Notes under the pieces: model-generated
Told to the model about the DNA's origin: nothing
The model's input: the letters and a program-made list of their open reading frames with translations, nothing else
The model's database searches: none
Shown: in pieces, positions 43,173 through 52,717 of the stretch
Numbering within the stretch: position 1 is the stretch's first letter
Layout: each line of letters begins with the position of its first letter
Program-made: the position numbers and the translations under genes
DNA from: JBALVT01 sp045110675
GTDB lineage: Bacteria; Pseudomonadota; Gammaproteobacteria; Pseudomonadales; Halieaceae
Direction: 5' to 3'
Assembly: GCA_045110675.1 (NCBI GenBank)
Contig: JBGCGJ010000017.1
Coordinates: forward strand, 248,001 to 312,000
DNA: 64,000 bases

Positions 43173-44422
43173 GTTTTGTTCGGGGAGTCATCCTCATTCT
43201 CAACATAGCGATCCGAAATACCCAGCAAGTACAATATCGCATCCAACCCCAGGGTGGAGATAGATTGCTCGGCTGATTGTTTAACCAGTGGCTTCGCGCG
43301 AAACGCAATCCCCAGCCCAGCAATACTTAGCATCGGTAGATCATTGGCGCCATCACCCACGGCAATCACCTGTTGTAGATCAATACTTTGTTCCGCCGCC
43401 AATTGACGAAGCAGTGTCGCCTTGCGGGCACCATCAACAATTTCCCCGCGAACCTGGCCGGTAACAACACCTTCGGCAATATCCAGATCATTGGCATAAA
43501 CATAATCAATACCCAACTTCTTTTGTAAATGTCGGGCGAAGTAAGTGAAACCTCCGGACAGAATCGCGGTTTTATAACCCAGGGCATTCAAGGTAGCGAT
43601 GAGATGTTCAGCACCTTCGGTAATCTTCAGCTGTGAAGCAACTTGCTCCAAGGTGGAACTATCCAGGCCTTTCAACAGTCCTACCCGCGCTCGAAAACTT
43701 TCGGAAAAGTCCAACTCTCCTTGCATCGCACGCTCAGTAATCGCGCTCACTTGTTCACCCACGCCCGCTGCTTTGGCAAGTTCGTCGATCACTTCGGCCT
43801 CAATCAACGTGGAGTCCATATCAAAGGCGACTAGCCGACGATTGCGTCGATACATATTGTCCTGCTGAAACGCTAGATCAACATCCAGCGCCCCGGCTAC
43901 CTCAAGCAAATCTCGACGAAAAGCGTCAGCATCCAATAGTCCTCCGCGGACGGAAAACTCCACGCAAGCCTTGCTCAGAGCGGGAAGTTCGCCGAGAGGG
44001 ATTCTACCGGAGAGGCGGCTTATACCATCGATATTAAGCTGGTGTCGTGCAACCACTTCGGTCACCTGAGACAGCTGACTGGCGGTCACCTTGCGGGCTA
44101 AGAGCGTAATAATGTAGCGGGCACGCCCCTGGCCCTCAACCCAATGTTCATAGCTGTCGGGGCTGATGTCGCGAAATCGGGATTTCAATCCTTCTGATTG
44201 TGCAAACTCGGAAATCGCCGCGACGACCGCTGGACGATCCTGCTCAAGCGGTACCTCAACAAGAACACCAATCGACAGACTATCGTGAATCACCGCCTGA
44301 CCAATATCCAGAATGTTGACATCACGCTGGGCGAGTAATGCGGTGATATTAGCGGTGAGCCCAGGTTGGTCCGCACCGGAAATCGTAATCAATAGAATGT
44401 CGTTCACAAAATACACCGCCAA
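43169..44422 (-). CDS. serB: Phosphoserine phosphatase SerB
   Basis: Last step of serine synthesis. The 417-residue protein is of the long type: two ACT-like domains at the N-terminus (about 8-85 and 95-175), then the HAD phosphatase with DMDST (FDMDSTLIEAEVIDELAKA, about 199-203), SGGFTYFARHL and GDGANDLPML motifs. The C-terminal tail is acidic (YVENEDDSPNKT). The divergent neighbour is an AhpA/YtjB-family gene, the same pairing as serB and ytjB in E. coli. Confidence 0.97.
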   Translation of the reverse strand: MAVYFVNDILLITISGADQPGLTANITALLAQRDVNILDIGQAVIHDSLSIGVLVEVPLEQDRPAVVAAISEFAQSEGLKSRFRDISPDSYEHWVEGQGRARYIITLLARKVTASQLSQVTEVVARHQLNIDGISRLSGRIPLGELPALSKACVEFSVRGGLLDADAFRRDLLEVAGALDVDLAFQQDNMYRRNRRLVAFDMDSTLIEAEVIDELAKAAGVGEQVSAITERAMQGELDFSESFRARVGLLKGLDSSTLEQVASQLKITEGAEHLIATLNALGYKTAILSGGFTYFARHLQKKLGIDYVYANDLDIAEGVVTGQVRGEIVDGARKATLLRQLAAEQSIDLQQVIAVGDGANDLPMLSIAGLGIAFRAKPLVKQSAEQSISTLGLDAILYLLGISDRYVENEDDSPNKT

Positions 44423-44564
44423 TTAGCCAAGTGCTCATTCTACCCGCTGGCTAAGATCACAGGAAACCTGATGGTTAAGATCGGAAATTTTACCCAATTG
44501 ATTTACAGCAATCGCCGCTGAGACGGGAGTGTCTGGTTTATACTGGCCGACTTTAGATCTTGGA

Positions 44565-45833
44565 ATGACAGTCACCCGCGTGAACAATACCCTCCGCAAT
44601 TTAAACCTCGCTCAACAAATGGCGATCATCGCCTGCGCACTTTGTCTCGTCATTGGTCTGGCGCTGATTGCGCTGGCGGCAACTTCCAGCAAGCACATGC
44701 AACTGGAACAACAAGATGTCTATGGGGCGGCGCTCGCCGAACAGATCGCCACGAAAGTAACATCGGCACTGGAATCCGGAGATCTGCTAAGCGTAAAAGC
44801 CTCTCTCGAGCATTTTGTCGAGACAACACCGGCACAAGAAGCCGAGATCTTTGACATCGAAGATAATCCCCTGGGACAGGCGGGATCCTATGTTGGTCAG
44901 AGTCCCTTGGAATATCAGGCGCAGGTTGAAATAGCGGGCGACACAGCCGGACATGTACAAATCACTCTCGGAATAGATCAAGCGGTCGCGGCCCACAGAC
45001 GTTTTGTTTTGACACTACTGGGATTGGCGATACTGCTTGCCCTGGCAGCGTACGGTGCCATTCGTCATCTCGGCCAGCGACTCTCCGATCAGTTGCGCAC
45101 CCTCAGCGATGAAATTGCCCTTGAGCAAGGCACGCACTCAAGCGCAACAACGGCCAATGAGATGCTGCAGTTGAAAAACAACATCGCTGCACTGCCAATG
45201 GATTTACTGCGCGCTCGTGAATCAACAGCATCAGCACACGAAAACTATCGGACAACCGCCGTTTTGTATCTCCAGCTCAGCAGCCTTGTGGAATACGTAG
45301 ACACCTTTGATCAACACTCTATACAACGCTACACCAACAGGCTCCACCAGATAGTCTATGGTGCCTCAGGATTTTATTCAGGCGACCTGCGCGTTGTCAG
45401 ACAGTTTGGTCTCGCGGTCTATTTTGGCGGTGAAAGCCCCGCGGGGAGCCCTGCATTCAGAGCCGCGTCCTGCGCCTGGCTGGTTCGCGAGCTCAGTGCG
45501 GAACTGGAAAAGCAACTGCCAGTGTCAATGTCTGTGGCAATGGCGATATCCCAGAGCGAACTGGGAGTCGGTGACGAGAGAGATATTTATCCCGGACTTT
45601 ATTTGCAACACACTCTGGACGAGTTACAGGGCATATGCGCTCTCAAACCACCCAACATACTGCTGTCGCCCAAAGTTTGCGAGGATGTGGATATCGCCGG
45701 TCGAGTGGAATACGGGGAAACGGAACTACAAAACTACCAGATGCTGGTCGACTTTGAAGGCCCGTATCGAGATTTACTGGAGCGACAATTGCGGTTGATC
45801 TGGAAGCGCCTGGCGGAGCTTTCCAAGAAATAG
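44565..45833 (+). CDS. AhpA/YtjB-family membrane protein with a degenerate nucleotidyl-cyclase-like domain
   Basis: A 422-residue bitopic protein: a transmembrane helix at about 13-40 (MAIIACALCLVIGLALIAL), a periplasmic region of about 100 residues, and a second helix at about 147-166. The N-terminal half looks like E. coli YtjB (Smp), which also lies divergent from serB. The cytoplasmic C-terminal domain (about 230-400) is arranged like a class III adenylate cyclase domain, but the metal-binding Asp positions read YLQL and RQFG, so catalysis is unlikely. I chose the ATG at 44565; a GTG twelve codons upstream is the alternative. It converges on parC. Confidence 0.7.
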   Translation: MTVTRVNNTLRNLNLAQQMAIIACALCLVIGLALIALAATSSKHMQLEQQDVYGAALAEQIATKVTSALESGDLLSVKASLEHFVETTPAQEAEIFDIEDNPLGQAGSYVGQSPLEYQAQVEIAGDTAGHVQITLGIDQAVAAHRRFVLTLLGLAILLALAAYGAIRHLGQRLSDQLRTLSDEIALEQGTHSSATTANEMLQLKNNIAALPMDLLRARESTASAHENYRTTAVLYLQLSSLVEYVDTFDQHSIQRYTNRLHQIVYGASGFYSGDLRVVRQFGLAVYFGGESPAGSPAFRAASCAWLVRELSAELEKQLPVSMSVAMAISQSELGVGDERDIYPGLYLQHTLDELQGICALKPPNILLSPKVCEDVDIAGRVEYGETELQNYQMLVDFEGPYRDLLERQLRLIWKRLAELSKK

Positions 45834-45842
45834 GGAAATTCG

Positions 45843-48095
45843 CTAGACCTCAATACCCATGCTATCGACTTTCTGGAAACCCCGGGGCAATTTATTGCCA
45901 CGTCTGCCGCGCTCGCCACGATAGTGTTCAAGATCCGAGAATTTAAGTTTGTGGTGGCGCTTTCCAGCCCTGACCACCAGAGTGTCGCTGTCCGTAACAA
46001 CCTGAACCGCCACCATAAACTCTTCTCGGCTCTGAACACGAGCGGTGGGAATACCGATAATTTTATTGCCTTTACCTCTCGCCATTTGCGGCAAATCCGC
46101 CAGCGGGAATATCAACATTCGCCCTTCGTTAGTCACCGCGGCGACCCAGGCTCCCTCCACCTTGGATATCGGCGCCGGTTGCATCACCTCGCCTCCCTTG
46201 GGCAGGGAAAGCGCTGATTTGCCGGCGCGATTCTTTGTCTGTAAATCTCCGAACTTGGCGACAAAGCCATAGCCGGCATCGCTAGCCAGTAGATATAGGT
46301 CTTCGTCCGACCCCATCATCAGACCTTCGAAGGTTGCACCGGAGGGTGGATTAATACGGCCGGTGGCCGGCTCTCCCTGCCCCCTGGCGGAAGGCAAATT
46401 GTGGGAGCTAAGCGTGTAGGCACGCCCTGTGGAATCGAGGATAACCGTCGGCTGGTTGCTGCGACCACAGGCCGACATTTTGAAAGCATCTCCGGATTTA
46501 TAACTCAGTGCTTCAGGGTCAAGATCGTGACCTTTACCCGCTCGAATCCAACCTTTCTCTGACAGGATAACCGTGATGGGATCTGCTGAAACCAGTTCCA
46601 ATTCGCTGAACGCCTTGGCTTCTTCGCGAAGAACCAGTGGCGAGCGCCTATCATCACCGTACTGCTCGGCGACGGCGATCAACTCTTTCTTAATCAAGGT
46701 TTTCAACCGGGCTGCACTGCCGAGAATTTTGTTCAACTCATCACGTTCCAGGGCCAGATCGTCCTGCTCGCCACGAATCTTCATCTCTTCAAGCTTCGCC
46801 AGATTGCGCAGTTTAAGCTCGAGAATCGCCTCAGCCTGGGCATCCGTGATCCCGAAGCGCTCCATCAACGCCGGTTTGGGTTTGTCCTCGGTCCGAATAA
46901 TATGAATGACTTCGTCGATATTCAAAAAAGCGATCAGATAAGCTTCGAGTACGTGCAGTCGCTTTAAGACCCGCTCCAACCGATACTCAAGCCGGCGTCG
47001 AACAGTACCCGTTCTGAAACTCAGCCATTCTTTCAGAATCCGGTCCAGTCCCTTTACGCCCGGGCGACCATCAATACCAATCACGTTCAGGTTGACGCGA
47101 TAACTGCGTTCCAGGTCTGTTGTTGCAAAAAGATGGCTCATCATTGCTTCGAGATCGACTCGATTGGAACGGGGAATTACAACCAGCCGCGTCGGATTTT
47201 CGTGAGCAGATTCATCCCGCAAATCCGCGACCATGGGGAGTTTTTTGGCCTGCATTTGTTGGGCAATTTGCTCCAGCACCTTGGAACCCGAAACCTGGTG
47301 CGGCAGCGCATTGATGACCACGTCACCGCCCTCTTTTTCCCACACAGCCCGCATTTTCAGTCCACCACGACCACTTTTGTACATGGCGAGAATTTCTTCA
47401 CTGGGCGTAATAACCTCGGCTGAGGTTGGGAAGTCAGGCCCCCTGACAAACTCACAGAGTTCATCAACCGTGGCCTTGGGGTGTTCAAGCAAATGGATGG
47501 CAGCTGTCACAACTTCGCGCAAATTGTGTGGCGGCACATCCGTCGCCATACCCACAGCTATACCCGTGGTGCCATTGAGCAGAATATTGGGAACTTGTGC
47601 CGGCAGGACAGTGGGCTCGTCCATGGTGCCATCGAAGTTAGGGCTCCAGTCGACGGTACCCTGTCCCAATTCGGCAAGCAGCACCTCGGCATAGGCTGCC
47701 AGCCGCGATTCGGTATAGCGCATCGCTGCAAAGGATTTGGGGTCATCGGGTGAGCCCCAATTTCCCTGACCATCCACTAATGGATAGCGATAGCTGAAGT
47801 CCTGCGCCATCAAAACCATGGCCTCGTAAGCCGCACTGTCCCCATGGGGGTGAAACTTGCCGATAACATCGCCAACGGTCCGTGCGGACTTTTTGAATTT
47901 TGCAGTGGCCTTGAGCCCCAGCTCGCTCATGGCATAGATGATTCGCCGCTGCACGGGTTTGAGACCATCGCCAACATGTGGGAGTGCGCGATCCAGAATT
48001 ACGTACATGGAGTAATCGAGATAGGCCTTTTCGGCATACTGCTTCATCGACACTTGTTCCATGCCGTCTTGATCGATTTCTAAAATATCAGACAT
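45843..48095 (-). CDS. parC: DNA topoisomerase IV subunit A ParC
   Basis: Decatenates daughter chromosomes together with ParE. The 750 residues include the winged-helix region with KFHPHGDSAAYEAM, where Ser87 and Glu91 are the wild-type residues at the two main quinolone-resistance positions. The catalytic Tyr127 is in AAMRYTESRL. A coiled coil (about 390-470) and a C-terminal pinwheel domain (about 490-740) follow, ending in GRRGNKLPRGFQKVDSMG. parE is not in this window. It sits between the AhpA-like gene and the cNMP-domain gene. Confidence 0.97.
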   Translation of the reverse strand: MSDILEIDQDGMEQVSMKQYAEKAYLDYSMYVILDRALPHVGDGLKPVQRRIIYAMSELGLKATAKFKKSARTVGDVIGKFHPHGDSAAYEAMVLMAQDFSYRYPLVDGQGNWGSPDDPKSFAAMRYTESRLAAYAEVLLAELGQGTVDWSPNFDGTMDEPTVLPAQVPNILLNGTTGIAVGMATDVPPHNLREVVTAAIHLLEHPKATVDELCEFVRGPDFPTSAEVITPSEEILAMYKSGRGGLKMRAVWEKEGGDVVINALPHQVSGSKVLEQIAQQMQAKKLPMVADLRDESAHENPTRLVVIPRSNRVDLEAMMSHLFATTDLERSYRVNLNVIGIDGRPGVKGLDRILKEWLSFRTGTVRRRLEYRLERVLKRLHVLEAYLIAFLNIDEVIHIIRTEDKPKPALMERFGITDAQAEAILELKLRNLAKLEEMKIRGEQDDLALERDELNKILGSAARLKTLIKKELIAVAEQYGDDRRSPLVLREEAKAFSELELVSADPITVILSEKGWIRAGKGHDLDPEALSYKSGDAFKMSACGRSNQPTVILDSTGRAYTLSSHNLPSARGQGEPATGRINPPSGATFEGLMMGSDEDLYLLASDAGYGFVAKFGDLQTKNRAGKSALSLPKGGEVMQPAPISKVEGAWVAAVTNEGRMLIFPLADLPQMARGKGNKIIGIPTARVQSREEFMVAVQVVTDSDTLVVRAGKRHHKLKFSDLEHYRGERGRRGNKLPRGFQKVDSMGIEV

Positions 48096-48193
48096 TCTAT
48101 TACTGGCCCGTATGGGATTATTACAATTGGGAAAGCCCCGCTAGCGGAGCAGGTATAGCACTACAGCGTTCGTGGCCGCGAAACCTGAATTCT

Positions 48194-49000
48194 CTATCTG
48201 AGGTTACTGCTCATTCCTACCAACTGCTCATTGAGATTGACAATGGAGTTCGCCATGTCGACAAGCAGGCTGTGAATGGTAGCCGGGTTATTGCGAATCA
48301 AATCGGTGAACTGTTCCCGAGGAACCTTGACCACCGAGCACTGGGTCTGTGCTCTGACCGTGGCACTGCGATCTGCATGGGTGAGAGCCGCCATGGCGCC
48401 AAATATCTCACCTTCGGCAATACGTCCAACGTTAACGCCATCGACCGAGACTTCAGCCACTCCGCTGGACAGATTGAATACATAGTCAGCCCGATCACCC
48501 TCGCGAATAATAATCTCGCCGGGCTCATAGATTTCGAATCCCGGGGTAGGTTGATTGTCTTCGTCGATATTAGAAGCCGAAATTCTCAACATCAGCCCGG
48601 AGTAGGTAATCAACAAACGCGTCCATATTTTGACCGCTTCTGGCTCGTCAAAAACCCGGCGCATAAATTCCAGTGCCGGATAGCTCTTGAGTGAAGCTCC
48701 AGTATCACTGCCAAAGTAGACAGTAGAGTCATGATCGGAGGTACCCGTAATATCCGGCAACAGAATATCGCCCTGCTCCAGAATATAAACAGTTCGGTTG
48801 TGGTACCGGGCAGACAGTGAGCCAGTCTCAACGACGTACAGGGTACCGCCGTCAAAACCCATGAAATTGCCGTTGGCAGTGGTCGCTACATCAATAGTAA
48901 CCGCAGGAATTTTAATAATGTCCAGTAGACCCTGCACAAGATTGCTGTACTGCTTGCTGAGAAAGACAAAGTCATCCGCGAGTTCGACATTTGCTAGCAT
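48194..49000 (-). CDS. Cyclic nucleotide-binding-domain protein without an effector domain
   Basis: A 268-residue soluble protein with one clear cNMP-type beta-roll in the C-terminal half (about 145-250): YEPGEIIIREGDRADYVFNL, VGRIAEGEIFGAM and DRSATVRAQ. The phosphate-binding cassette reads EIFGAMAAL...RSATV, where the usual Glu (FGE) is Ala, though the Arg is kept. A weaker, similar beta-roll may occupy residues 40-110 (TLYVVETGSLSARYHNR with ILEQGDILLPDI). No helix-turn-helix or catalytic domain is visible, so it is not a Crp-type regulator. Its role is unknown; the GGGGAAG ribosome-binding site supports the ATG at 49000. Confidence 0.7.
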   Translation of the reverse strand: MLANVELADDFVFLSKQYSNLVQGLLDIIKIPAVTIDVATTANGNFMGFDGGTLYVVETGSLSARYHNRTVYILEQGDILLPDITGTSDHDSTVYFGSDTGASLKSYPALEFMRRVFDEPEAVKIWTRLLITYSGLMLRISASNIDEDNQPTPGFEIYEPGEIIIREGDRADYVFNLSSGVAEVSVDGVNVGRIAEGEIFGAMAALTHADRSATVRAQTQCSVVKVPREQFTDLIRNNPATIHSLLVDMANSIVNLNEQLVGMSSNLR

Positions 49001-49255
49001 CGATACTTCCCCAGGCTGTATTGCGCTAAAAGAGTGTTAGCAATGCTGTCCTGTCTCAATGCCAATGTTTCTATCGCCAAAGCATTCATCCGATTCCAAA
49101 CCATCCAATATCTGCCCCATAGATTTGTTATTTCCATAGTACCAACTAATCCCCCGTGGGAGAACATCAAGAGGAGGTTGGACCACTCCAGACTACCACT
49201 TGAGGTCGCTTGCGCGTAATATCTCGCGACCTGAAACCAAACAAAGTCACAAAAA

Positions 49256-49738
49256 ATGAAAATCACCAAGGATACCGTGGCCAGCTTCCACTATACCCTC
49301 ACAGACGACGCGGGCACCGAGCTTGAGAGCTCCCGAGATGCCCAGCCCACCGCTTACTTACACGGTCGAAATGGTATTCTGCCCGCGCTTGAGGCCAAGC
49401 TGGCCGACAAAGCTGCTGGCGAGGTTATCCAGGCAATCCTTGCCCCTGAAGATGCCTACGGCACGAAGCAAGCAGAACGGGTTACCCGCGTACCGATTAA
49501 ACACCTTGTTTACAAGGGCAAACTGCGTCCGGGGATGGCGGTGCACCTCAATACCAGCCAGGGACGCCAGCCGGTAACCGTCGTCAAAGCCGGACGGCAC
49601 AGCGCCGATATCGACACAAATCACCCTCTGGCCGGGAAAACGCTGCAGTTCGATATTGAAATAGTGGACGTGAGAGCCGCGACGGCAGACGAGCTGAGTC
49701 ACGGACACGCCCACGGCCCGGGAGGCCACGAGCACTAA
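49256..49738 (+). CDS. slyD: SlyD-type FKBP peptidyl-prolyl isomerase
   Basis: Folding helper: cis-trans prolyl isomerase with an inserted chaperone flap. The 160 residues start MKITKDTVASFHYTLTDDAG, then YLHGRNGILPALEAKLADK, with the flap around 70-125 (PEDAYGTKQ, LRPGMAVHL, NHPLAGKTLQFDIEIVDV). The C-terminal His-rich tail HGHAHGPGGHEH resembles the nickel-binding tail of SlyD but is short. ElaA follows two bases downstream. Confidence 0.92.
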   Translation: MKITKDTVASFHYTLTDDAGTELESSRDAQPTAYLHGRNGILPALEAKLADKAAGEVIQAILAPEDAYGTKQAERVTRVPIKHLVYKGKLRPGMAVHLNTSQGRQPVTVVKAGRHSADIDTNHPLAGKTLQFDIEIVDVRAATADELSHGHAHGPGGHEH

Positions 49739-49740
49739 AG

Positions 49741-50211
49741 ATGGCGTTTCACTGGGAAATTTCCACATTTGATGCGTTGAGCAACAACAGTCTTTATCAG
49801 GCCATGCGCCTGCGCCAGGCAGTATTTGTGGTCGAGCAAAACTGCATTTATCCGGACCTGGATGGACTGGATCAGGAGTCAACACACGTGCTTTGCTGGC
49901 GCGACGAAGAGCTACTCGCCTACCAACGCTGCCTGCCACCTGGATTGAGTTACAGCGAGAGCTCATTGGGCAGAATTGTCGTTTCTCCAGCGGGTCGCGG
50001 CCACAAACTCGGGCGAGAATTGGTACAGCGTGGGATCGATATCAATATGAAGCAGTGGCCGCAGAGCAATATCAAGATCGGCGCACAGGCTTACCTGCGC
50101 TCGTTTTACCAAAGCCTGGGATTCGTCGTGCTGGGAGACGAGTATATTGAAGACGGAATAGCGCATATCCATATGCTGCGCCACACCGTCACAGTTCAAG
50201 AAGAAACGTAA
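49741..50211 (+). CDS. elaA: GNAT acetyltransferase ElaA
   Basis: A 156-residue GNAT-family protein: LYQAMRLRQAVFVVEQNCIYPDLDGLDQ is characteristic of ElaA, and the acetyl-CoA-binding signature appears as GRIVVSPAGRGHKLGREL. The C-terminal part has AQAYLRSFYQSLGFVVLGDEYIEDGIAHIHML. The substrate is unknown. It follows slyD closely and ends overlapping the tail of dtd by 23 bp in convergent orientation. Confidence 0.9.
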   Translation: MAFHWEISTFDALSNNSLYQAMRLRQAVFVVEQNCIYPDLDGLDQESTHVLCWRDEELLAYQRCLPPGLSYSESSLGRIVVSPAGRGHKLGRELVQRGIDINMKQWPQSNIKIGAQAYLRSFYQSLGFVVLGDEYIEDGIAHIHMLRHTVTVQEET

Positions 50212-50626
50212 CCGGGCCGTCGTTAGTCAGACTCACCTTCATGTCGGCACCGAACTCTCCGGCCGCAACAGTGGAATGACGCCCCCGCAGCTCGCCCAGC
50301 ACATAGTCGTAGAGCACATGGGCGTCCTCTGGAGGGAGTGCGCTAGAGAAACTGGGACGCAAGCCTTTTTGTGTATCGGCAGATAAGGTGAACTGCGAAA
50401 CCAGCAACACACCGCCATCGGCCTCAACCACGCTGCGATTCATCCTACCGGTATCATCGGCGAAGACTCTATAGGCCAGAAGTTTGTCCAACATTTTGTC
50501 TGCGAGAGGACGATTGTCGCCTTTATCGAAACCTACAAATGCCAACAGGCCTCTTTCGATGCTCCCTACACAGACGGAATCAACCTCGACGCTGGCATGG
50601 GACACGCGTTGCAGGAGCGCTTTCAC
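50189..50626 (-). CDS. dtd: D-aminoacyl-tRNA deacylase Dtd
   Basis: Removes D-amino acids and mischarged glycine from tRNA. The 145-residue protein has all signature motifs: MKALLQRVSHASVEVD, the catalytic LVSQFTLSADT and the gate NDGPVTFLLEL. It starts with GTG at 50626 and is the first gene upstream of the convergent elaA, next to typA with 35 bp between. Confidence 0.96.
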   Translation of the reverse strand: MKALLQRVSHASVEVDSVCVGSIERGLLAFVGFDKGDNRPLADKMLDKLLAYRVFADDTGRMNRSVVEADGGVLLVSQFTLSADTQKGLRPSFSSALPPEDAHVLYDYVLGELRGRHSTVAAGEFGADMKVSLTNDGPVTFLLEL

Positions 50627-50661
50627 GGACTAGCTACCCGTGAAGAACCAAAGGGAGCACT

Positions 50662-52473
50662 TTAGATTCTTCCAGCGCGACGGCGTTCATGCTCTTGCAG
50701 CAGCTTTTTACGCAGGCGAATGCTCTCTGGAGTAACTTCAACGAGTTCATCGTCCTCGATGAACTCAAGTGCCTGTTCAAGTGTATGCCGAATGGGCGGA
50801 GTCATAACCAAATTTTCATCGGTACCGGCGGCACGAATGTTGGTCAGTTGCTTGGCCTTGGTCGGGTTAACGGTTAAATCGTTGTTGCGGCTGTGCAACC
50901 CGATGATCTGACCTTCGTAGACCTCGACATTAGGATCAATAATCAATCGACCACGATCCTGCAAAGTAAACAGAGAATATGCGAGCGTCTTACCCTTCGC
51001 CAATGAGACCAATACTCCGTTAATGCGATGCACTATTTCCGCATTCTTAACCGGGCCGTAGTGATCGAATACGTGGGTCAGGATGCCGCCACCAGAAGTC
51101 AGTGTTAAAAACAGCGAGCGGAAACCAATGAGTCCGCGCGCTGGAATAATAAACTCAAGCCGAACTCGTCCCTGTCCATCTGGCACCATGTTTTTGAGTT
51201 CGGCACGCCGAACGCCCAACTCTTCCATCACTGAGCCCTGATGCTGATCTTCGCAATCGATGACCAGCTGTTCGTAGGGCTCTTGCATGACGCCGTCGAT
51301 TTCCTTCTGAATAACCTCTGGGCGCGACACGCCCAGCTCAAAGCCCTCTCTTCGCATGTTTTCTATCAGCACAGACAAATGCAGTTCGCCGCGACCGGAG
51401 ACAACAAACTTATCGGGCGTGTCACCCTGCTCTACCCGCAGCGCAACATTGTGGATCAACTCACGATCCAGACGCTCCCTGATATTACGCGATGTGACGT
51501 ACTTGCCCTCCTTACCAGCAAAGGGAGAATCGTTGACCTGGAAAGTCATGCTAACAGTCGGCTCATCGACGGAGAGTGCCGGCAGCGCTTCGACATGGGT
51601 CGGGTCACAGATGGTATCGGATATATTCAAACCATCGATCCCGGTGACACAAACAATGTCGCCGGCCTCAGCGGATTCGACGTCCACCCGCTCCAAGCCC
51701 AGATAACCCATAACTTTCAGAATGCGGCCGTTGCGCTTGGCACCCTCTCCATCGACTACAGATACCTGGGTGCTGGGAGTCAGTAGGCCACGGGTGATGC
51801 GGCCTACACCGATAACGCCCAGATAGCTGCTATAGTCCAGGGCGCTGATCTGCATCTGCAAGGGACCATCAGAGTTCACTTCGGGGGCCGGTACCTTTTC
51901 GATCACGGTTTCAAACAATGGCGTCATATCAGTGGCCATGTCCTCGTGGTCCAAACCCGATATGCCCTCGATCGCAGAGGCGAAAATAATCGGGAAATCC
52001 AGCTGCTCATCTGAGGCACCTAGGCGGTCAAATAAATCGAACATCTGGTCGACAACCCAATCGGGTCGCGCTCCTGGGCGATCAATTTTATTAACGACAA
52101 CAATGGGATTGAGCCCCTGTTCAAAAGCCTTGGAAGTGACAAATCGGGTTTGCGGCATGGGGCCATCAACGGCATCCACCAAAAGGAGCACGGAATCTAC
52201 CATCGACAGCACTCGCTCTACTTCACCACCAAAATCGGCGTGTCCAGGTGTATCGACAATATTGATGCGGTAGTCATTCCATTGCAGAGCCGTATTCTTG
52301 GCCAAAATGGTAATACCCCGCTCTCGTTCCTGATCATTGGAATCCATGATTCGCTCGGCGCCTTCAGCGCGGCGATCCAAGGTGCCAGATTGCTGCAGAA
52401 GGCAGTCAACCAGGGTCGTTTTGCCATGGTCAACGTGAGCAATAATGGCGATGTTACGAAGCTTATCGATCAA
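50662..52473 (-). CDS. typA: Ribosome-associated GTPase TypA/BipA
   Basis: Translational GTPase related to EF-G, implicated in ribosome assembly and stress adaptation. The 603 residues open with IAIIAHVDHGKTTLVDCLL (G1), followed by DSNDQERERGITI (G2), VDTPGHADFGGEV (G3) and VVNKIDRPGARPD (G4). The C-terminal domain with NPTKAKQLTNIRAAGTDE is typical of TypA. The start is TTG at 52473, with a GAGG at 7-8 bases, and begins MIDKLRN. In Pseudomonas typA lies close to thiI, as here; an fkbM gene is inserted between them. Confidence 0.97.
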   Translation of the reverse strand: MIDKLRNIAIIAHVDHGKTTLVDCLLQQSGTLDRRAEGAERIMDSNDQERERGITILAKNTALQWNDYRINIVDTPGHADFGGEVERVLSMVDSVLLLVDAVDGPMPQTRFVTSKAFEQGLNPIVVVNKIDRPGARPDWVVDQMFDLFDRLGASDEQLDFPIIFASAIEGISGLDHEDMATDMTPLFETVIEKVPAPEVNSDGPLQMQISALDYSSYLGVIGVGRITRGLLTPSTQVSVVDGEGAKRNGRILKVMGYLGLERVDVESAEAGDIVCVTGIDGLNISDTICDPTHVEALPALSVDEPTVSMTFQVNDSPFAGKEGKYVTSRNIRERLDRELIHNVALRVEQGDTPDKFVVSGRGELHLSVLIENMRREGFELGVSRPEVIQKEIDGVMQEPYEQLVIDCEDQHQGSVMEELGVRRAELKNMVPDGQGRVRLEFIIPARGLIGFRSLFLTLTSGGGILTHVFDHYGPVKNAEIVHRINGVLVSLAKGKTLAYSLFTLQDRGRLIIDPNVEVYEGQIIGLHSRNNDLTVNPTKAKQLTNIRAAGTDENLVMTPPIRHTLEQALEFIEDDELVEVTPESIRLRKKLLQEHERRRAGRI

Positions 52474-52717
52474 GGGATTACCTCAAAGAGAATAGTGGTG
52501 CAAAAAAGGGCGCGGATTATACCCTGAATACCAAGCCATTGGCAGCCGTACTAAGGGATTACCCTCGGACACAGATCGCTCACAGCTCAAATACGGATCT
52601 GACAACCACTGTCATTTTTAGATAATTCAGAGATTGGGACTATATGGCTCGCTAGGCACATTCGTCGCGGATAGGTATGCCGTGGGGAACAAACCCGCGC
52701 TATAAAGACGAGCCTTC

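Noticed and set aside
48136..48148. Palindrome CCGCTAGCGG upstream of parC as an operator
   Set aside because: A single ten-base palindrome without a recognised factor or second copy is not enough evidence.
49203..49232. Hairpin AGGTCGC...GCGACCT upstream of slyD as a riboswitch or attenuator
   Set aside because: A seven-base-pair stem in a short leader occurs often by chance; no alternative pairing or terminator is seen.
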